Source of the DNA: Marinibactrum halimedae
GTDB taxonomy: Bacteria > Pseudomonadota > Gammaproteobacteria > Pseudomonadales > Cellvibrionaceae
NCBI RefSeq assembly: GCF_021234875.1
Contig: NZ_JAJQVM010000018.1
Location: 1-64,000 of the forward strand
DNA length: 64,000 nt
Direction: 5' to 3'
The position numbers were made by a program, and so were the translations under genes. Position 1 is the stretch's first letter, and every line of letters starts with the position of its first letter. Shown in pieces: positions 17,779-27,461 of the stretch. Below the pieces are notes generated by a model. It was not told the DNA's origin, did not search any database, and saw only the letters and a list, made by a program, of their open reading frames with translations.

Positions 17779-18339
17779 TTAAAAATTCCAACGAGCACCT
17801 AAGGACACATTGGATACATCATAGTCATCCGTTTCAGCCGGATTCATTTCCGTTAGCATATATTCAAATGACAAAGAAAAATTATCGCTTAGATGGGCAG
17901 TGGCGCCAGCACCTAGGCTAAGATCTGAGCCGCTGTTATCGATTTCAATACTTGACATAAAGTTGCCATCAATGGAGCGACTGTCTAATGAAGTTCGCCA
18001 GTGGGTAACGCCAGCTTTAGCAAATAATTCAAATGAATCAGATAGAGGCAAAATTCCTACCGCAGAGAGGTTAATCAATCTGACATCGATTTGGGCTTCT
18101 TCCTCAAAGTTTTCGTCAGAGAAAGAAGCTTCAAATTCACCTAGGTCAGAATAGGCAACCTCAACAGCAAAATAATCTGAGAATTTTTTTCCAAGGCTTA
18201 GAGTGAATGACGTCTCATCGTCGAATTCACTGATATCAATGCTGGATTGTCCAGCAGATAATCCGAAATACATGCCTTCTGCATGAGTGATACTGGTTGC
18301 CATTGCAATGGTTGCGGCCATCAATGCCTTTTTAAACAT
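17779..18339 (-). CDS. Outer-membrane beta-barrel protein (OmpA/OmpW-like fold)
   Basis: 186 residues. It has a Sec signal peptide (FKKALMAATIAMATSITHA) with cleavage before EGMYFG. The mature part alternates hydrophobic and polar residues as in an eight-stranded barrel (MYFGLSAGQS, FAVEVAYSDLG, LSLGAGATAHL, LSFEYMLTEM) and ends in the barrel-insertion signal NVSLGARWNF with terminal Phe. There is no OmpA peptidoglycan domain. It is convergent with the sensor kinase, with 18 bases between them. Its role (adhesion, porin or structural) cannot be told. Confidence 0.8.
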   Translation of the reverse strand: MFKKALMAATIAMATSITHAEGMYFGLSAGQSSIDISEFDDETSFTLSLGKKFSDYFAVEVAYSDLGEFEASFSDENFEEEAQIDVRLINLSAVGILPLSDSFELFAKAGVTHWRTSLDSRSIDGNFMSSIEIDNSGSDLSLGAGATAHLSDNFSLSFEYMLTEMNPAETDDYDVSNVSLGARWNF

Positions 18340-18448
18340 AGTCTTTTCCTTTCTTTAATGGTTTATTGCTTTTGAGTTCATGAACATGAATTCAATAGGG
18401 AGTAACAAGGGTCAACTCTGAACATAGAGTTTATCACTTTCTGGTTTT

Positions 18449-18478
18449 TATAGAGTCGGTATGACTACCGACGCTATA
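18449..18478 (-). terminator. Hairpin between lipoprotein and barrel genes
   Basis: GTCGGTA and TACCGAC flank a TGAC loop, and TATAG/CTATA extends the stem with one mismatch. It lies just downstream of the minus-strand lipoprotein stop. The T tract is poor, so it may be a weak terminator or processing stem. Confidence 0.45.
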
Positions 18479-18489
18479 GAAATGGAGAA

Positions 18490-19239
18490 TTATTGATTTC
18501 CGCCTTTCTTAATTTCTTCGGCAAGTGCTTTGGCTACCTCTTTAATGGCATACACTAGGCCAATTTCTTTTTGAGAGGGGTTTGTGCTAAAGCCCGCAAT
18601 AGAGAAATTGCTTCTGACCTTGTCTGGGGTATCACCTACTTTGCGTTTGATCTCGATAATTGGAGTGTTTGAAGCAATATTGTGCATTGTGAAGGTGTCT
18701 ACCGTGACACGGTATTTTTCGAAGCTGAACGTTCCCATGATGCTGGATGTTTTACCTGGGGCTAACAATGAGTCCATAAAGATAATGGAGTCTACATTCA
18801 AGCTTTTTATCAATTTATCTTTTTGAGCTTTGGTTAACTCACGCATTGGCTTTGCTGGGGCAATACCTTCGGTGGTGACACTACGGCCATTAATCAGTCG
18901 AGTTTTGGTTTTTCCTCGAGCAGATTGATATAATTCTTGGTAATAGGGGTTACCTTTCACGCTGTCAATTGAAAGCACTTGCCAACCCATCTCTTTGCCT
19001 AGTTGATCACCTAGTGCGATGTAGAATTTTTCACCAAGATTAGAGATGGACTCTTTTGATTTTGTCATATCCATAATTGCGCCTATGGATAATCCTTCAC
19101 CTGAGGACATTTTGAAAGTGTCAAAACCCACGATAGCGACTCTATTAATACTATTAACTTGTTCTGTATTGATAGAGGCAGACATACAACCTGCTAATGT
19201 GAGTAGGCAAAGAATGGGTAATAGGTATTTCGAGTACAT
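18490..19239 (-). CDS. Lipoprotein of unknown function
   Basis: 249 residues with a lipoprotein signal peptide (YLLPILCLLTLAGC, lipobox cysteine at residue 18). The mature protein starts with a short linker and then VNSINRVAIVGFDTF, a strand pattern seen in CsgG/TolB-N-like or GNA1162-like periplasmic lipoproteins. I cannot place it in a family with certainty. Ser at +2 after Cys (CMSAS starts with Met) suggests outer-membrane sorting. It stands upstream of the barrel gene on the same strand with 150 bases between, so a shared envelope role is possible but not shown. Confidence 0.65.
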   Translation of the reverse strand: MYSKYLLPILCLLTLAGCMSASINTEQVNSINRVAIVGFDTFKMSSGEGLSIGAIMDMTKSKESISNLGEKFYIALGDQLGKEMGWQVLSIDSVKGNPYYQELYQSARGKTKTRLINGRSVTTEGIAPAKPMRELTKAQKDKLIKSLNVDSIIFMDSLLAPGKTSSIMGTFSFEKYRVTVDTFTMHNIASNTPIIEIKRKVGDTPDKVRSNFSIAGFSTNPSQKEIGLVYAIKEVAKALAEEIKKGGNQ

Positions 19240-19410
19240 AAATTAATCTTCCTGAAGTGTGTGTATTGTTAATATAACGAATTAAATATTAATCCGGTAT
19301 TTTTGGGCGTCTGATTTTAGAGTTTTTTGTCGTATCCTAAAATATAATTTAGAGACGAAAAAAAGAAGAAATGGCAAAAATTTGCAACTGTTTGATCCTA
19401 TTTTTTTGGT

Positions 19411-20709
19411 TTACCATTGATAGTTAAGCCCGGCTGAGATCACTTGAAAGTTAACCAATCCTGGATTTTCCGAACGTGTTCGTTTGTGTGACCAGTTGCG
19501 ATCTGATTCATAATGTTCGGCGCTTATATTTAATAGCCAATTCTGCCAGGTTTTTTGGACAGAAAGTGTGGTTGAGATAGAGCCAAACGCGGAGAGTCGA
19601 TAATCACTGGAATGATGTTCTGTAGAGTCATCCGTGAAATAAATACTGTAGAAATCCGCCCGACTCTGGCTGTAAAGCCGAACATTCCCAGACACTTGCC
19701 ATTCGTTAGGTAGGTTTTGATATAAACCGAGGTTAAATGTGTGGGCATCAATACCCCAGTCATCGGAAAAATAACGATAGTCCGCATGAAGGGTGGAGTT
19801 TGTATTGGCCAAATGATGGCGTAAGCGCAAAGATTGCGTGAATTGATCTCTTTTCTCCGGCCTTGAATCGGCAACGGGGGCATTACCGACCCAGACTAAT
19901 TTATAGGGGTCAGATAAAAAACCTGCATTATGGGTATAACCTAAGTTGGCCTGAATCACCGTGTTTTTGCTTAAAATCTCTGTCCAGCCAATATGAGATT
20001 TAATGCTGCTTCGGTCATCGGATTCAATTCGATAAGAAAACTGATCTGTGTCAACGGGCTCTACCGTATCGTCAGAGTAACCGACACCGATGCTGAAGGT
20101 ACGCATTTTATTCTTTGATTCAATATCAAAACTGGAACTGAGGGTGCGAGAAGTGTAGTCGTCTTCTTGGGAATAGGCGACGCCAATGGCCGTTTTGGTT
20201 CGCCCATTATAGATGCCAACCGTTGAGCTGATGTCGGTACGTTGTTCTTCAATGCTGGCACCGCTCATGACTTGGATCGCTTCTCCATCTGCTCCTGGGG
20301 CAATAAACCAGGGGCTGGCTCCCGAAAGCACTTCGTGACTGGTTTTAATCGAAAGATCAAGGTTGTCATTAATGCGGGTAGTCATATCCAGTTGACTGAT
20401 GTCAATGGACATGCGACCGCCTTCACTAATATTCTCACCTACACTGTTAACGTAATTTTTTTGATCCCCTTCAACGTAACGGCTTTGCTGGAACGCAACG
20501 GTTGTTCCTTCTGTTGGCTCAATAGCAAGGCAATTATCCATTCCGGGTAAAGCCAATGCTGCTGCCGTTAACGCTGCTAGAGAATGAGAGGTGTTTTTTG
20601 TCCTGCTTTGTTTTTTATTTTTAGGTGCTGGATTATCCAATTTAGGCTGTTCAGAAAATGTGTTTTTAGCATATGAGTCATTCATGAGAGTACCAATTTT
20701 TATGTCCAT
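19411..20709 (-). CDS. DUF3570 family outer-membrane barrel protein
   Basis: 432 residues. After a charged N-terminal stretch comes a hydrophobic signal-like segment (SLAALTAAALALPGMDNCLA). The rest is a repeated beta-strand pattern ending in GLNYQW, typical of an outer-membrane barrel. Its position behind a DUF4266 lipoprotein and a TlpA protein matches the recurring DUF4266-DUF3570 pairing known in Proteobacteria and Bacteroidetes. The pair's function is not established. A second ATG at 20685 is also possible. Neither start has a strong ribosome-binding site. Confidence 0.75.
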   Translation of the reverse strand: MDIKIGTLMNDSYAKNTFSEQPKLDNPAPKNKKQSRTKNTSHSLAALTAAALALPGMDNCLAIEPTEGTTVAFQQSRYVEGDQKNYVNSVGENISEGGRMSIDISQLDMTTRINDNLDLSIKTSHEVLSGASPWFIAPGADGEAIQVMSGASIEEQRTDISSTVGIYNGRTKTAIGVAYSQEDDYTSRTLSSSFDIESKNKMRTFSIGVGYSDDTVEPVDTDQFSYRIESDDRSSIKSHIGWTEILSKNTVIQANLGYTHNAGFLSDPYKLVWVGNAPVADSRPEKRDQFTQSLRLRHHLANTNSTLHADYRYFSDDWGIDAHTFNLGLYQNLPNEWQVSGNVRLYSQSRADFYSIYFTDDSTEHHSSDYRLSAFGSISTTLSVQKTWQNWLLNISAEHYESDRNWSHKRTRSENPGLVNFQVISAGLNYQW

Positions 20710-20751
20710 TACATGGTTTTATCAAGGGGTAGGTCGTGCCTGCGTAATTGA

Positions 20752-20985
20752 TTAATTACAACCGCAACCGCCTCCACCGCTTCCTTTTCCACCGCTTGCC
20801 GCTTCTTTACTGTAATAAATGTGATCATTCAGTGCAGCAGCTTGCTGGTTGACATCCCATGCCATTTCAGATTTGGCAAGATTGCCACGTTGCCATGGTT
20901 TCACTTCTTTAACGGAACAGCCTGTTGTGAACAGGGCAAAAAGCGTTAAGGTAAATGTAATTTTCAAAGATCGTTTGATTTTCAT
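20752..20985 (-). CDS. DUF4266 small lipoprotein
   Basis: 77 residues. The lipoprotein signal ends at TGCSVKEVKPWQRGNLAKSEMAW, and the C-terminus is a glycine-rich tail closing with GGGGCGCN, the hallmark of DUF4266. The paired cysteines in the tail could bind metal or haem, but this is unknown. The ATG overlaps the TlpA stop by four bases (ATGA), so it is translated with TlpA. It is followed by the DUF3570 gene 42 bases later. Confidence 0.85.
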   Translation of the reverse strand: MKIKRSLKITFTLTLFALFTTGCSVKEVKPWQRGNLAKSEMAWDVNQQAAALNDHIYYSKEAASGGKGSGGGGCGCN

Positions 20986-21494
20986 AATCCTTTTAATGCC
21001 TCTTTGATGTGATAACGAACCACCGATTTATCGTTGTCTTTCATGCCTTTATGGATAAGCCATATTTTTCCCTGAGCATCGATGATAAAACTGGTCGGCA
21101 TGGCTTCTACGCCGTATTTTTGGGGCAGGTTACTGTCTGCTCCGGCGTACAAAATGGGATAGTTGGTGTTGATTTTTTTTAGGAAATCTTTTCCGTCTTC
21201 AGCGCTTTCATCCAGGTTAATTGCCAATATTTCAAAGGGTTTATTCGCGTGTTCTTTTTTTAAATCAGTGAAAAACGGTAAGCTTTTTCGACAGGGGCCA
21301 CACCATGATGCCCAAAAATCCACAAGAACGATTTTCCCTTTATAGGAATCTAACGTAATTGAGGTGGATTGATGAATATCGGGTAATGTAAATTTGGGTG
21401 CTGTCTCGCCCACTTCAACGCCGTGGGTGTAAGGTAAAAAACAACTGCTCAATGCCAATAATATTGTCCGTATTTTTCTTTTTGAATAAAACAT
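20982..21494 (-). CDS. TlpA-like periplasmic thioredoxin
   Basis: 170 residues. It has a signal peptide (about 1-25) and an AhpC/TSA-Redoxin fold with the WASWCGPC active site (about residues 60-67) and cis-Pro region AMPTSFIID. Such proteins reduce disulfides in the periplasm, for example in cytochrome c assembly. It is the first gene of a three-gene minus-strand operon and faces the multi-haem lipoprotein gene across about 240 bases. A role in that protein's cysteine chemistry is plausible but inferred. Confidence 0.88.
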   Translation of the reverse strand: MFYSKRKIRTILLALSSCFLPYTHGVEVGETAPKFTLPDIHQSTSITLDSYKGKIVLVDFWASWCGPCRKSLPFFTDLKKEHANKPFEILAINLDESAEDGKDFLKKINTNYPILYAGADSNLPQKYGVEAMPTSFIIDAQGKIWLIHKGMKDNDKSVVRYHIKEALKGL

Positions 21495-21732
21495 CGCATT
21501 AAGTCCCTTTTTGGATTTTTGCTTTGGTTTTTAAGGAAAGTGGTCTTTCCGTAGATGCGATGTATTTTTGAACAATATTGCGGGGTGATCAATTAGGCAA
21601 AAGGGTAAATTGGTACTAGATGATGGCCTAAGCCATTGGTTGTAGATGGGGCTTGCCCAACAGGCTTATGGTCTTCCTATTGTCCTCTGCATAGAATTTT
21701 ATTAATTCAGTGTGGAATGGAATAGGTGCAGT

Positions 21733-24700
21733 ATGCTGTCAAAAATTGGATTGAGCGTGACCTTCTTTAAATGTGTTTCCTTAGGAATAATTCTGGCCAG
21801 TCTGGTTGCTTGTGGCGGTATAGAGGATGATGTGCCTACGAGTTCATCATCGGATGTGACGCCTGAGGTAATACCGGAAGAGCAGCCAGAGATTGGACCG
21901 GAGGTTGAGATTTTTAATGGAAAGGACTTGGAAGGGTGGAGTACATCCGTACAGAGTGACGATATTACGCTTGCACAATCTGACATTTGGTCTGTGACTG
22001 AAAAGGGAGAAATTCAAGCAGTAACGGTTGATACCAGAAATAAGGGGCGCATAAACAGCAGCTTATCTACCCTCCGCGATGATTATCAAAACTACGAACT
22101 AACGTTCGAATATCAATTCACGGAATCCCACGCTTCCCTCGACAGTGGTGTCTGGTTGCTCGGTGGCCGTGATATGACCGAGCAAGGGGGAATTTATCCA
22201 GCCTCCATTCAATTACAGCTTAAGCCTGGCGAAGAAGGGGATTTATTATTGCAATCTGTGGGTATTCTTCCAGAACCAGGCTGCGAGAGCGTCTCTGGTG
22301 AGGCGGGAGAAATGGCTCGTGTTCTACGTAGGGTTGATCCAGCTGTTACCCCAACTGGGCGTTGGAATAAGGTAAAAATCATTAGTGAATTGACCGAATT
22401 TCAAGGCAGTACAATCAGTGTTTGGATTAATGATGTCTTCGTGAATAGAGGTATTTACGCAGACCATGAAAGGGGCCGAATTACGTTAGGGTATCATGGT
22501 TGGGGAATTAAATTTCGCCATTTAACGATGAAAAGTTATCGAGCTGGCGATAACACGCGTGGCAATGGTTGTATGGCTCCCCCGAATGATGGAATTCAAG
22601 AAGATGATAATGGTGGTAATACGGATCAAGAGCCTGTACCTGCCGATGAAGCTAAAGGCGATATTAACCGGGGGGCTGACCTTTATACCGAACAGTGTGT
22701 ATCTTGCCATGGCGAGCAAGGGCGTGGTGGGCCCGGGCGATTTGGTGGGGTATTATTGAATTGTCAATCGTGTAATTCATTTGATGAATTAGCCGGAGTG
22801 ATAAGAGAGACGATGCCAACAGGCGCTTCGGATTTATGTGGTGAAGAATGTTCCAATGATATTACTGCATTTATGTTTAATGATTACGAGCGAGTTGCCA
22901 TTATAAATCCGGCTCCGACGCCAACTCCGGCTCCGACGCCAACTCCGGCTCCGACGCCAACTCCGTCTCCGACGCCAACTCCGTCTCCGACGCCAACTCC
23001 GGCTCCGACGCCGACGCCGGCTCCGACACCAACGCCGACACCAACGCCGCCCCCTGAATTTGGTGATATTAATCGTGGTGCAGGACTTTACAAGGCGCAA
23101 TGTATCTCGTGTCATGGAGAAAAAGGTGAAGGGCCTTTACCGTTACAAGCATGCAAAACCTGTGGAAGTTTTGATGTGTTAGCGGAAAGAATTCGCGTTG
23201 ATATGCCACCTGCAAATACAACTCAGTGTGATGCAGAATGCGCGGCGGATATTGCGATGTTTATTCTCAATGACTTTGATGTGGTAACCGACAACCCCGA
23301 CCCCACTCCCCCAGACGACACTGAAAAAGTGTCTTTTGAGTTGAAGAGTTATCCAGAAACCCTAAGAAAATTTGCGTTATCTGTCATTGGTCGTGCTCCA
23401 ACAGATTCTGAATATGCGCAGGCTCAAACCGAAGCTGGTTATGATCAGGTTGTTCTGAATATGATGAATGAATCAGAGTCTGGTTTTGCGCAATGGGTGA
23501 AGTTTACATTCAATGATGTGCTGTTAACCGATAAATTTCGAGAAGGCACTACACACAATGCCATTGAGATGCTTGATGTTCAGCGTAATTATTCCAGCGA
23601 TATGCCGATTGAAGAAGACGGCCCAATGATTGATAAAGCGAACCCCTACTGTATACGTGGCTTAAGAAAGCGAGCCATCGCACAAGAGCCATTAGAATTG
23701 ATTCGTTTTATCGCAGAGAACGATCGTCCTATCCAAGAAATATTGACGGCCAAATACAAAATGGTGAATAAATATTCACAGGATTATTATCGTGGGGTTC
23801 CACTGAATAATGATCGCAGTCAGCCGATACCGTTTAAAAGAAAATTATTTAATAAAGGATGGGATTGCTCGGGCTATCATAAGCCAGATTATAATAAACC
23901 GATTCAAGAAAATCTGGCGGATTACATCGCCATTAATGATTACCCAGAAGATCAACGTTGGTATCATGACCCTGATCATTTTATTCCGGTCATTATTCCG
24001 CAGTCCGTAACCGGTGTGGAAGGGCGACCAATGAAATACGTTTATGATCGAAATAAACCGTTGCCTTTGGCTGGTGTACTGACTTCAGAAATGTTTTTAG
24101 AGCGTTATCCCACCAATGACTCTAACCGTAATCGTACTCGTGCGGTAAATGTATTAAAGGCTTTTTTAGATATTGATATTGGTGCAAGTCAGGTAGACAG
24201 CTTTGACTCAGAGGGATATGAACATCCAGAATTGCAAGACCCAAATTGTACGGGTTGTCATGATGTACTCGATCCTGTGGCATCTTCTTTCCGAAATTGG
24301 ACAGCAACCGGCGATTATTACCCGCTTACGTTTGAGTTTAATGTGGATTCTGGTCAAAGGAAGAGACATGTAGATCAATTCCCACTTTGGAAGGCCGAAG
24401 GAATTAAAGCGCCGGGTTTATATATACCCAATGTGTTCAATCAAGACGTTCCGGAATCAGAGCTTGAGACATCATTACAATGGCTGGCGAAAAGTATTGT
24501 CAGTAATGAGCGCCTTTATATAGCGGCCATTATTCGCACTTTATACAGTGGGTTGATCGGGGAATATGAAAACCCTGAGTATTATCGTGGTTTGTACGAT
24601 CAGTTTAAACAAGAAGGCGTGAATACATCAGCAATCAAAAGTCTGGTATTAGCATTAAGTAAGCTCAATGATTACCGCATTGTCGGTGTAAAAGGGTTGA

Positions 24701-25341
24701 GTGAAAGTGGCCAAGAGCACGTTAATGTTAGGCCGGTTCGTAGATTGTCTCCTGAGCTGTTACAAAGAAAAATCGTGACGTTAATGTCAGTACCTTGGCC
24801 TGCGCTATTCAATAAAGAAACACAAGTGTTGGCCGGAGGAATGGATTCCGACTCTTATATAACTCGATCAACCACATTAAATGGGGTGTCAAGTGTGTTA
24901 ATCGAAGGAATGGCAAATGAAATGACGTGCTCCAGTGTCGCTAATGATTTTATTAAGCCTCGTGATGATCGATTGTTGTTTCCTTTTGTGAACTTAAATA
25001 CCACACCAACCAGCAGTGCTAATGAACTAGAAATCAAAAATAATATTGTCCATCTGCATAAATGGCTGTTAGGTGAGAATCTTACTGTGAATTCACCAGA
25101 AGTAGACGCAAGTTATGAACTTTTCTTGCAGGCATATCAATGGAGTGTGCAAAAAAACAACCGAAATCTACCTGGTCAATGTCAGGCTATTTATGACAAA
25201 AGTTGGGCCATGTATCGAGGAAAATATCGAGTGCCTTTGCCTGGTAACCGTCAAATCCAAAGAGACGATCATATGACCATAAAACCATGGATGGCAGTAG
25301 TGAATTATTTAATGCTGGATTATAAATTTATTTATGAATAA
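21733..25341 (+). CDS. Multidomain lipoprotein: DUF1080-like, two cytochrome c modules, DUF1592/1588-like body
   Basis: About 1,202 residues from the ATG at 21733. A lipobox (LASLVACGG, Cys near residue 27) anchors it. Residues ~55-280 resemble the DUF1080 (3-keto-disaccharide hydrolase) fold, starting [10 protein letters not shown]. Two cytochrome c modules follow, with haem motifs CVSCHGE and CISCHGE. Each also carries a CxxC and a later Cys pair, and they are joined by a Pro-Thr linker. The last ~670 residues resemble planctomycete-type DUF1592/DUF1588 proteins, with a third CxxCH ([11 protein letters not shown]). It is coupled to a DUF1501 gene, as such proteins usually are. Substrate is unknown. 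Periplasmic oxidation is inferred. Confidence 0.75.
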   Translation: MLSKIGLSVTFFKCVSLGIILASLVACGGIEDDVPTSSSSDVTPEVIPEEQPEIGPEVEIFNGKDLEGWSTSVQSDDITLAQSDIWSVTEKGEIQAVTVDTRNKGRINSSLSTLRDDYQNYELTFEYQFTESHASLDSGVWLLGGRDMTEQGGIYPASIQLQLKPGEEGDLLLQSVGILPEPGCESVSGEAGEMARVLRRVDPAVTPTGRWNKVKIISELTEFQGSTISVWINDVFVNRGIYADHERGRITLGYHGWGIKFRHLTMKSYRAGDNTRGNGCMAPPNDGIQEDDNGGNTDQEPVPADEAKGDINRGADLYTEQCVSCHGEQGRGGPGRFGGVLLNCQSCNSFDELAGVIRETMPTGASDLCGEECSNDITAFMFNDYERVAIINPAPTPTPAPTPTPAPTPTPSPTPTPSPTPTPAPTPTPAPTPTPTPTPPPEFGDINRGAGLYKAQCISCHGEKGEGPLPLQACKTCGSFDVLAERIRVDMPPANTTQCDAECAADIAMFILNDFDVVTDNPDPTPPDDTEKVSFELKSYPETLRKFALSVIGRAPTDSEYAQAQTEAGYDQVVLNMMNESESGFAQWVKFTFNDVLLTDKFREGTTHNAIEMLDVQRNYSSDMPIEEDGPMIDKANPYCIRGLRKRAIAQEPLELIRFIAENDRPIQEILTAKYKMVNKYSQDYYRGVPLNNDRSQPIPFKRKLFNKGWDCSGYHKPDYNKPIQENLADYIAINDYPEDQRWYHDPDHFIPVIIPQSVTGVEGRPMKYVYDRNKPLPLAGVLTSEMFLERYPTNDSNRNRTRAVNVLKAFLDIDIGASQVDSFDSEGYEHPELQDPNCTGCHDVLDPVASSFRNWTATGDYYPLTFEFNVDSGQRKRHVDQFPLWKAEGIKAPGLYIPNVFNQDVPESELETSLQWLAKSIVSNERLYIAAIIRTLYSGLIGEYENPEYYRGLYDQFKQEGVNTSAIKSLVLALSKLNDYRIVGVKGLSESGQEHVNVRPVRRLSPELLQRKIVTLMSVPWPALFNKETQVLAGGMDSDSYITRSTTLNGVSSVLIEGMANEMTCSSVANDFIKPRDDRLLFPFVNLNTTPTSSANELEIKNNIVHLHKWLLGENLTVNSPEVDASYELFLQAYQWSVQKNNRNLPGQCQAIYDKSWAMYRGKYRVPLPGNRQIQRDDHMTIKPWMAVVNYLMLDYKFIYE
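22912..23049 (+). repeat. 18-bp tandem repeat coding a Pro-Thr linker
   Basis: GCTCCGACGCCAACTCCG is repeated about seven times with minor changes and encodes [12 protein letters not shown] units between the two cytochrome c modules. In-frame expansion or contraction would change the linker length without breaking the frame. Confidence 0.9.
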
Positions 25342-25386
25342 GCGTTCAGTGGATGAGTTTGTCAAATTGCGGAGAGGGTAAGGAAA

Positions 25387-26703
25387 GTGAAGAGAAGACA
25401 ATTTATTAAGTTATTGGCAGCATCGGGTTTTGGCGCGGCTTTACCGGTCGCGGCTGTGAAAGCGAACGCTGCTCCCGGAGCTGGAAATTATCGTTATTTT
25501 GTTGCCATCGCCGCAGATGGTGGCTGGGACAGTACATGTTTATTTGACCCTAAAGGGAAAGCCAATGAAATAAATAAAGTTGCATTGGATAATTCATTGA
25601 AAACGCCCGAAGGACTTCAATGGAGTGCGGTTCCGGATGTGAAAGATAAGGCCATTATTGAAAACCAATATCGTCAATTTTTTACACGTTATGGAAATAG
25701 AATAACGGCCATTCGGGGTGTTGATTCCTTAACAAGCAGTCATCTACTTGGGGCGAAATCCGTTTGGAGTGGGAACTTCGGGACTAACCCTTCTATTGCG
25801 GCGTTACACAGTGCGGTTCATGGTCGTAACTTACCGTTACCGTATATTACTTTTGGTGGTCATTACGGTGGAAGTGACTACACTGCAGACCTTGGTGTAG
25901 AAAAAGCGCGTTTGGGTGGGGGTGGGTTATTGAAGTTAATGGGTAACCCTGGAGGCAGTCAGGAGTCTGGACTCTATGGCATGATTAAAAATGCCCATCA
26001 GGATCGGTTGTCTCGTCAAATTATGGAAGAAAATGGACTGGACTATCGCCTTTCGTCTAGAAGCAAGGGGCTCGATAATTTATTGAATTACCGACTGTCA
26101 GAAAATAGATTTGAACAGTTGCATGATAATTTAGCGCAATTAGAAGGGGTGCCTGATTTTAAAGGCGATTGGAACTCAGGTCGTATGCAACATTTTAAAT
26201 TGCAAGCACGTTTAACGGCAGCCAGTTTTGCCACCGGTACGTCAAATGCGGCCAGTTTAAGTCAGTGGGGGTTTGACACTCATGGTAATAACAATGATCA
26301 ATATCCTGCATTGGGGAATTTACTGGAAGGCATTCACTATTTGATTGAAGCATTAACTTTTTTTGGCATTGCTGATCAAACAGTGATTATGGTGGCATCG
26401 GATATTGGTCGCCGGGCTTTGCATAATGGATCAGGTGGAAAAGATCACCACAATGTAACCGGGCAGATGATCATTCACCCTGAAGGTTCTGGGTCGGGAG
26501 GAAAGTATTTTGGGGAAACAACCGATCGCTATGAACAAGTTAAACTCAATCTAGAAACGGGTAAAGCCGATAGAAATGGAACGAACCTAACCATTCGCCA
26601 CACCCTTTATGGAATGCGTGAGTACTTAGGCCTCAATGATAGTGAACAAGCAAAACGATTTCCTTTAGGGGAAAATTTAATTATGCCTAACTTGTTTTCA
26701 TGA
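25387..26703 (+). CDS. DUF1501 family Tat-exported protein
   Basis: 438 residues. It starts with a twin-arginine signal (KRRQFIKLLAASGFGAALPVA). The mature part follows the DUF1501 pattern (sulfatase-like fold): ADGGWDSTCLFDP near residue 45, a WGFDTHGNNNDQYP metal-site-like motif near 300, VMVASDIGRR and KDHHNVTGQMI. The GTG start has GAGAGGGTAAGGAAA upstream and lies 45 bases after the multi-haem lipoprotein. DUF1501 and DUF1592/1588 genes are typically paired. Here the pair is probably secreted and membrane-tethered respectively. The catalytic role is not established. Confidence 0.85.
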   Translation: MKRRQFIKLLAASGFGAALPVAAVKANAAPGAGNYRYFVAIAADGGWDSTCLFDPKGKANEINKVALDNSLKTPEGLQWSAVPDVKDKAIIENQYRQFFTRYGNRITAIRGVDSLTSSHLLGAKSVWSGNFGTNPSIAALHSAVHGRNLPLPYITFGGHYGGSDYTADLGVEKARLGGGGLLKLMGNPGGSQESGLYGMIKNAHQDRLSRQIMEENGLDYRLSSRSKGLDNLLNYRLSENRFEQLHDNLAQLEGVPDFKGDWNSGRMQHFKLQARLTAASFATGTSNAASLSQWGFDTHGNNNDQYPALGNLLEGIHYLIEALTFFGIADQTVIMVASDIGRRALHNGSGGKDHHNVTGQMIIHPEGSGSGGKYFGETTDRYEQVKLNLETGKADRNGTNLTIRHTLYGMREYLGLNDSEQAKRFPLGENLIMPNLFS

Positions 26704-26924
26704 GTAATAAGATAAAAATAGGTAACAATGAAACATAGAAGGCGCCTTATGGAGAGGGCGTCTAATTGTATTAATCCGATAAAATTTTTTATTGTTTTTT
26801 TGACGAAAGCCTTCTTTCCAACGGCATAGTGACTCGATAATTCTCTTGGTGCCATTGTGAGCTCTTTTTTATGTACGCTCTCCTTTTTATGTGCTCTCTT
26901 CGCTGGCGTTTGCCCTCGTAAATG

Positions 26925-26940
26925 TTATGTTATAACATAA
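26925..26940 (+). promoter_or_regulatory. Zur-box-like perfect palindrome
   Basis: TTATGTTATAACATAA is an exact 16-bp palindrome 40 bases before hisI. It fits the gammaproteobacterial Zur operator core (TGTTATA-TATAACA type). The four downstream genes are families known to be duplicated under Zur control. Binding is inferred from sequence and context. Confidence 0.75.
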
Positions 26941-26980
26941 TAATATTTTTCATTGGTATTTATTAGAGGTTCGCGCGGAC

Positions 26981-27400
26981 ATGAAGCATGCTTTTTTTCA
27001 GTCGATTGAACATTGCCCGCACAATTCAACGTTACCGTTAGAAGAGATTGTGTCGCAGCTGGCCTTCAATAGTGATGGGTTAATCCCGGTGATTACCCAA
27101 GATGCCCAATCGAAAGACGTTTTAATGATGGCTTGGATGAATGAAACCGCCTTAAGGCAAACGTTAACAACCCAGCGAGTGACCTATTGGTCTCGATCGC
27201 GTCAGGCACTTTGGGTGAAAGGGGAAACCAGCGGGCATACCCAGTCATTAGTTCAATTGTCGTTCGATTGTGATGGTGATGCCATTTTGTGTTTGGTAAC
27301 TCAAGAAGGGCCTGCGTGTCATACCGGGCGACCGAATTGTTTTTACCTTCAAGTCAATGAAGAGGGCACCCACGTTGTCGTCAATGGGGACAGCGCTTAA
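26981..27400 (+). CDS. hisI: Phosphoribosyl-AMP cyclohydrolase (HisI), putative zinc-starvation paralog
   Basis: 139 residues, single-domain HisI without HisE. The family motifs are present: VLMMAWMNETALRQT, VTYWSRSRQALWVKGETSG and DCDGDAILCLVTQEGPACHTG with a later C (NCF). The cysteine metal ligands are therefore retained. The enzyme opens the purine ring of phosphoribosyl-AMP in histidine synthesis. Its place outside a his operon, first behind a Zur-box-like site and followed by pyrC, folE2 and thrS homologs, marks it as the hisI2-type copy. AGAGG lies 11 bases before the ATG. Confidence 0.9.
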   Translation: MKHAFFQSIEHCPHNSTLPLEEIVSQLAFNSDGLIPVITQDAQSKDVLMMAWMNETALRQTLTTQRVTYWSRSRQALWVKGETSGHTQSLVQLSFDCDGDAILCLVTQEGPACHTGRPNCFYLQVNEEGTHVVVNGDSA

Positions 27401-27461
27401 TCGTGCCTAAAAAACAACGTGCATAAAGAACGGCGCATAAAGAAAGGTGGTGAAAAGCGTG

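Noticed and set aside
22834-23115. Minus-strand open frame rich in Arg and Ser-Trp repeats
   Set aside because: It is the antisense reading of the Pro-Thr linker repeat in the multi-haem lipoprotein; low complexity and no start signal.
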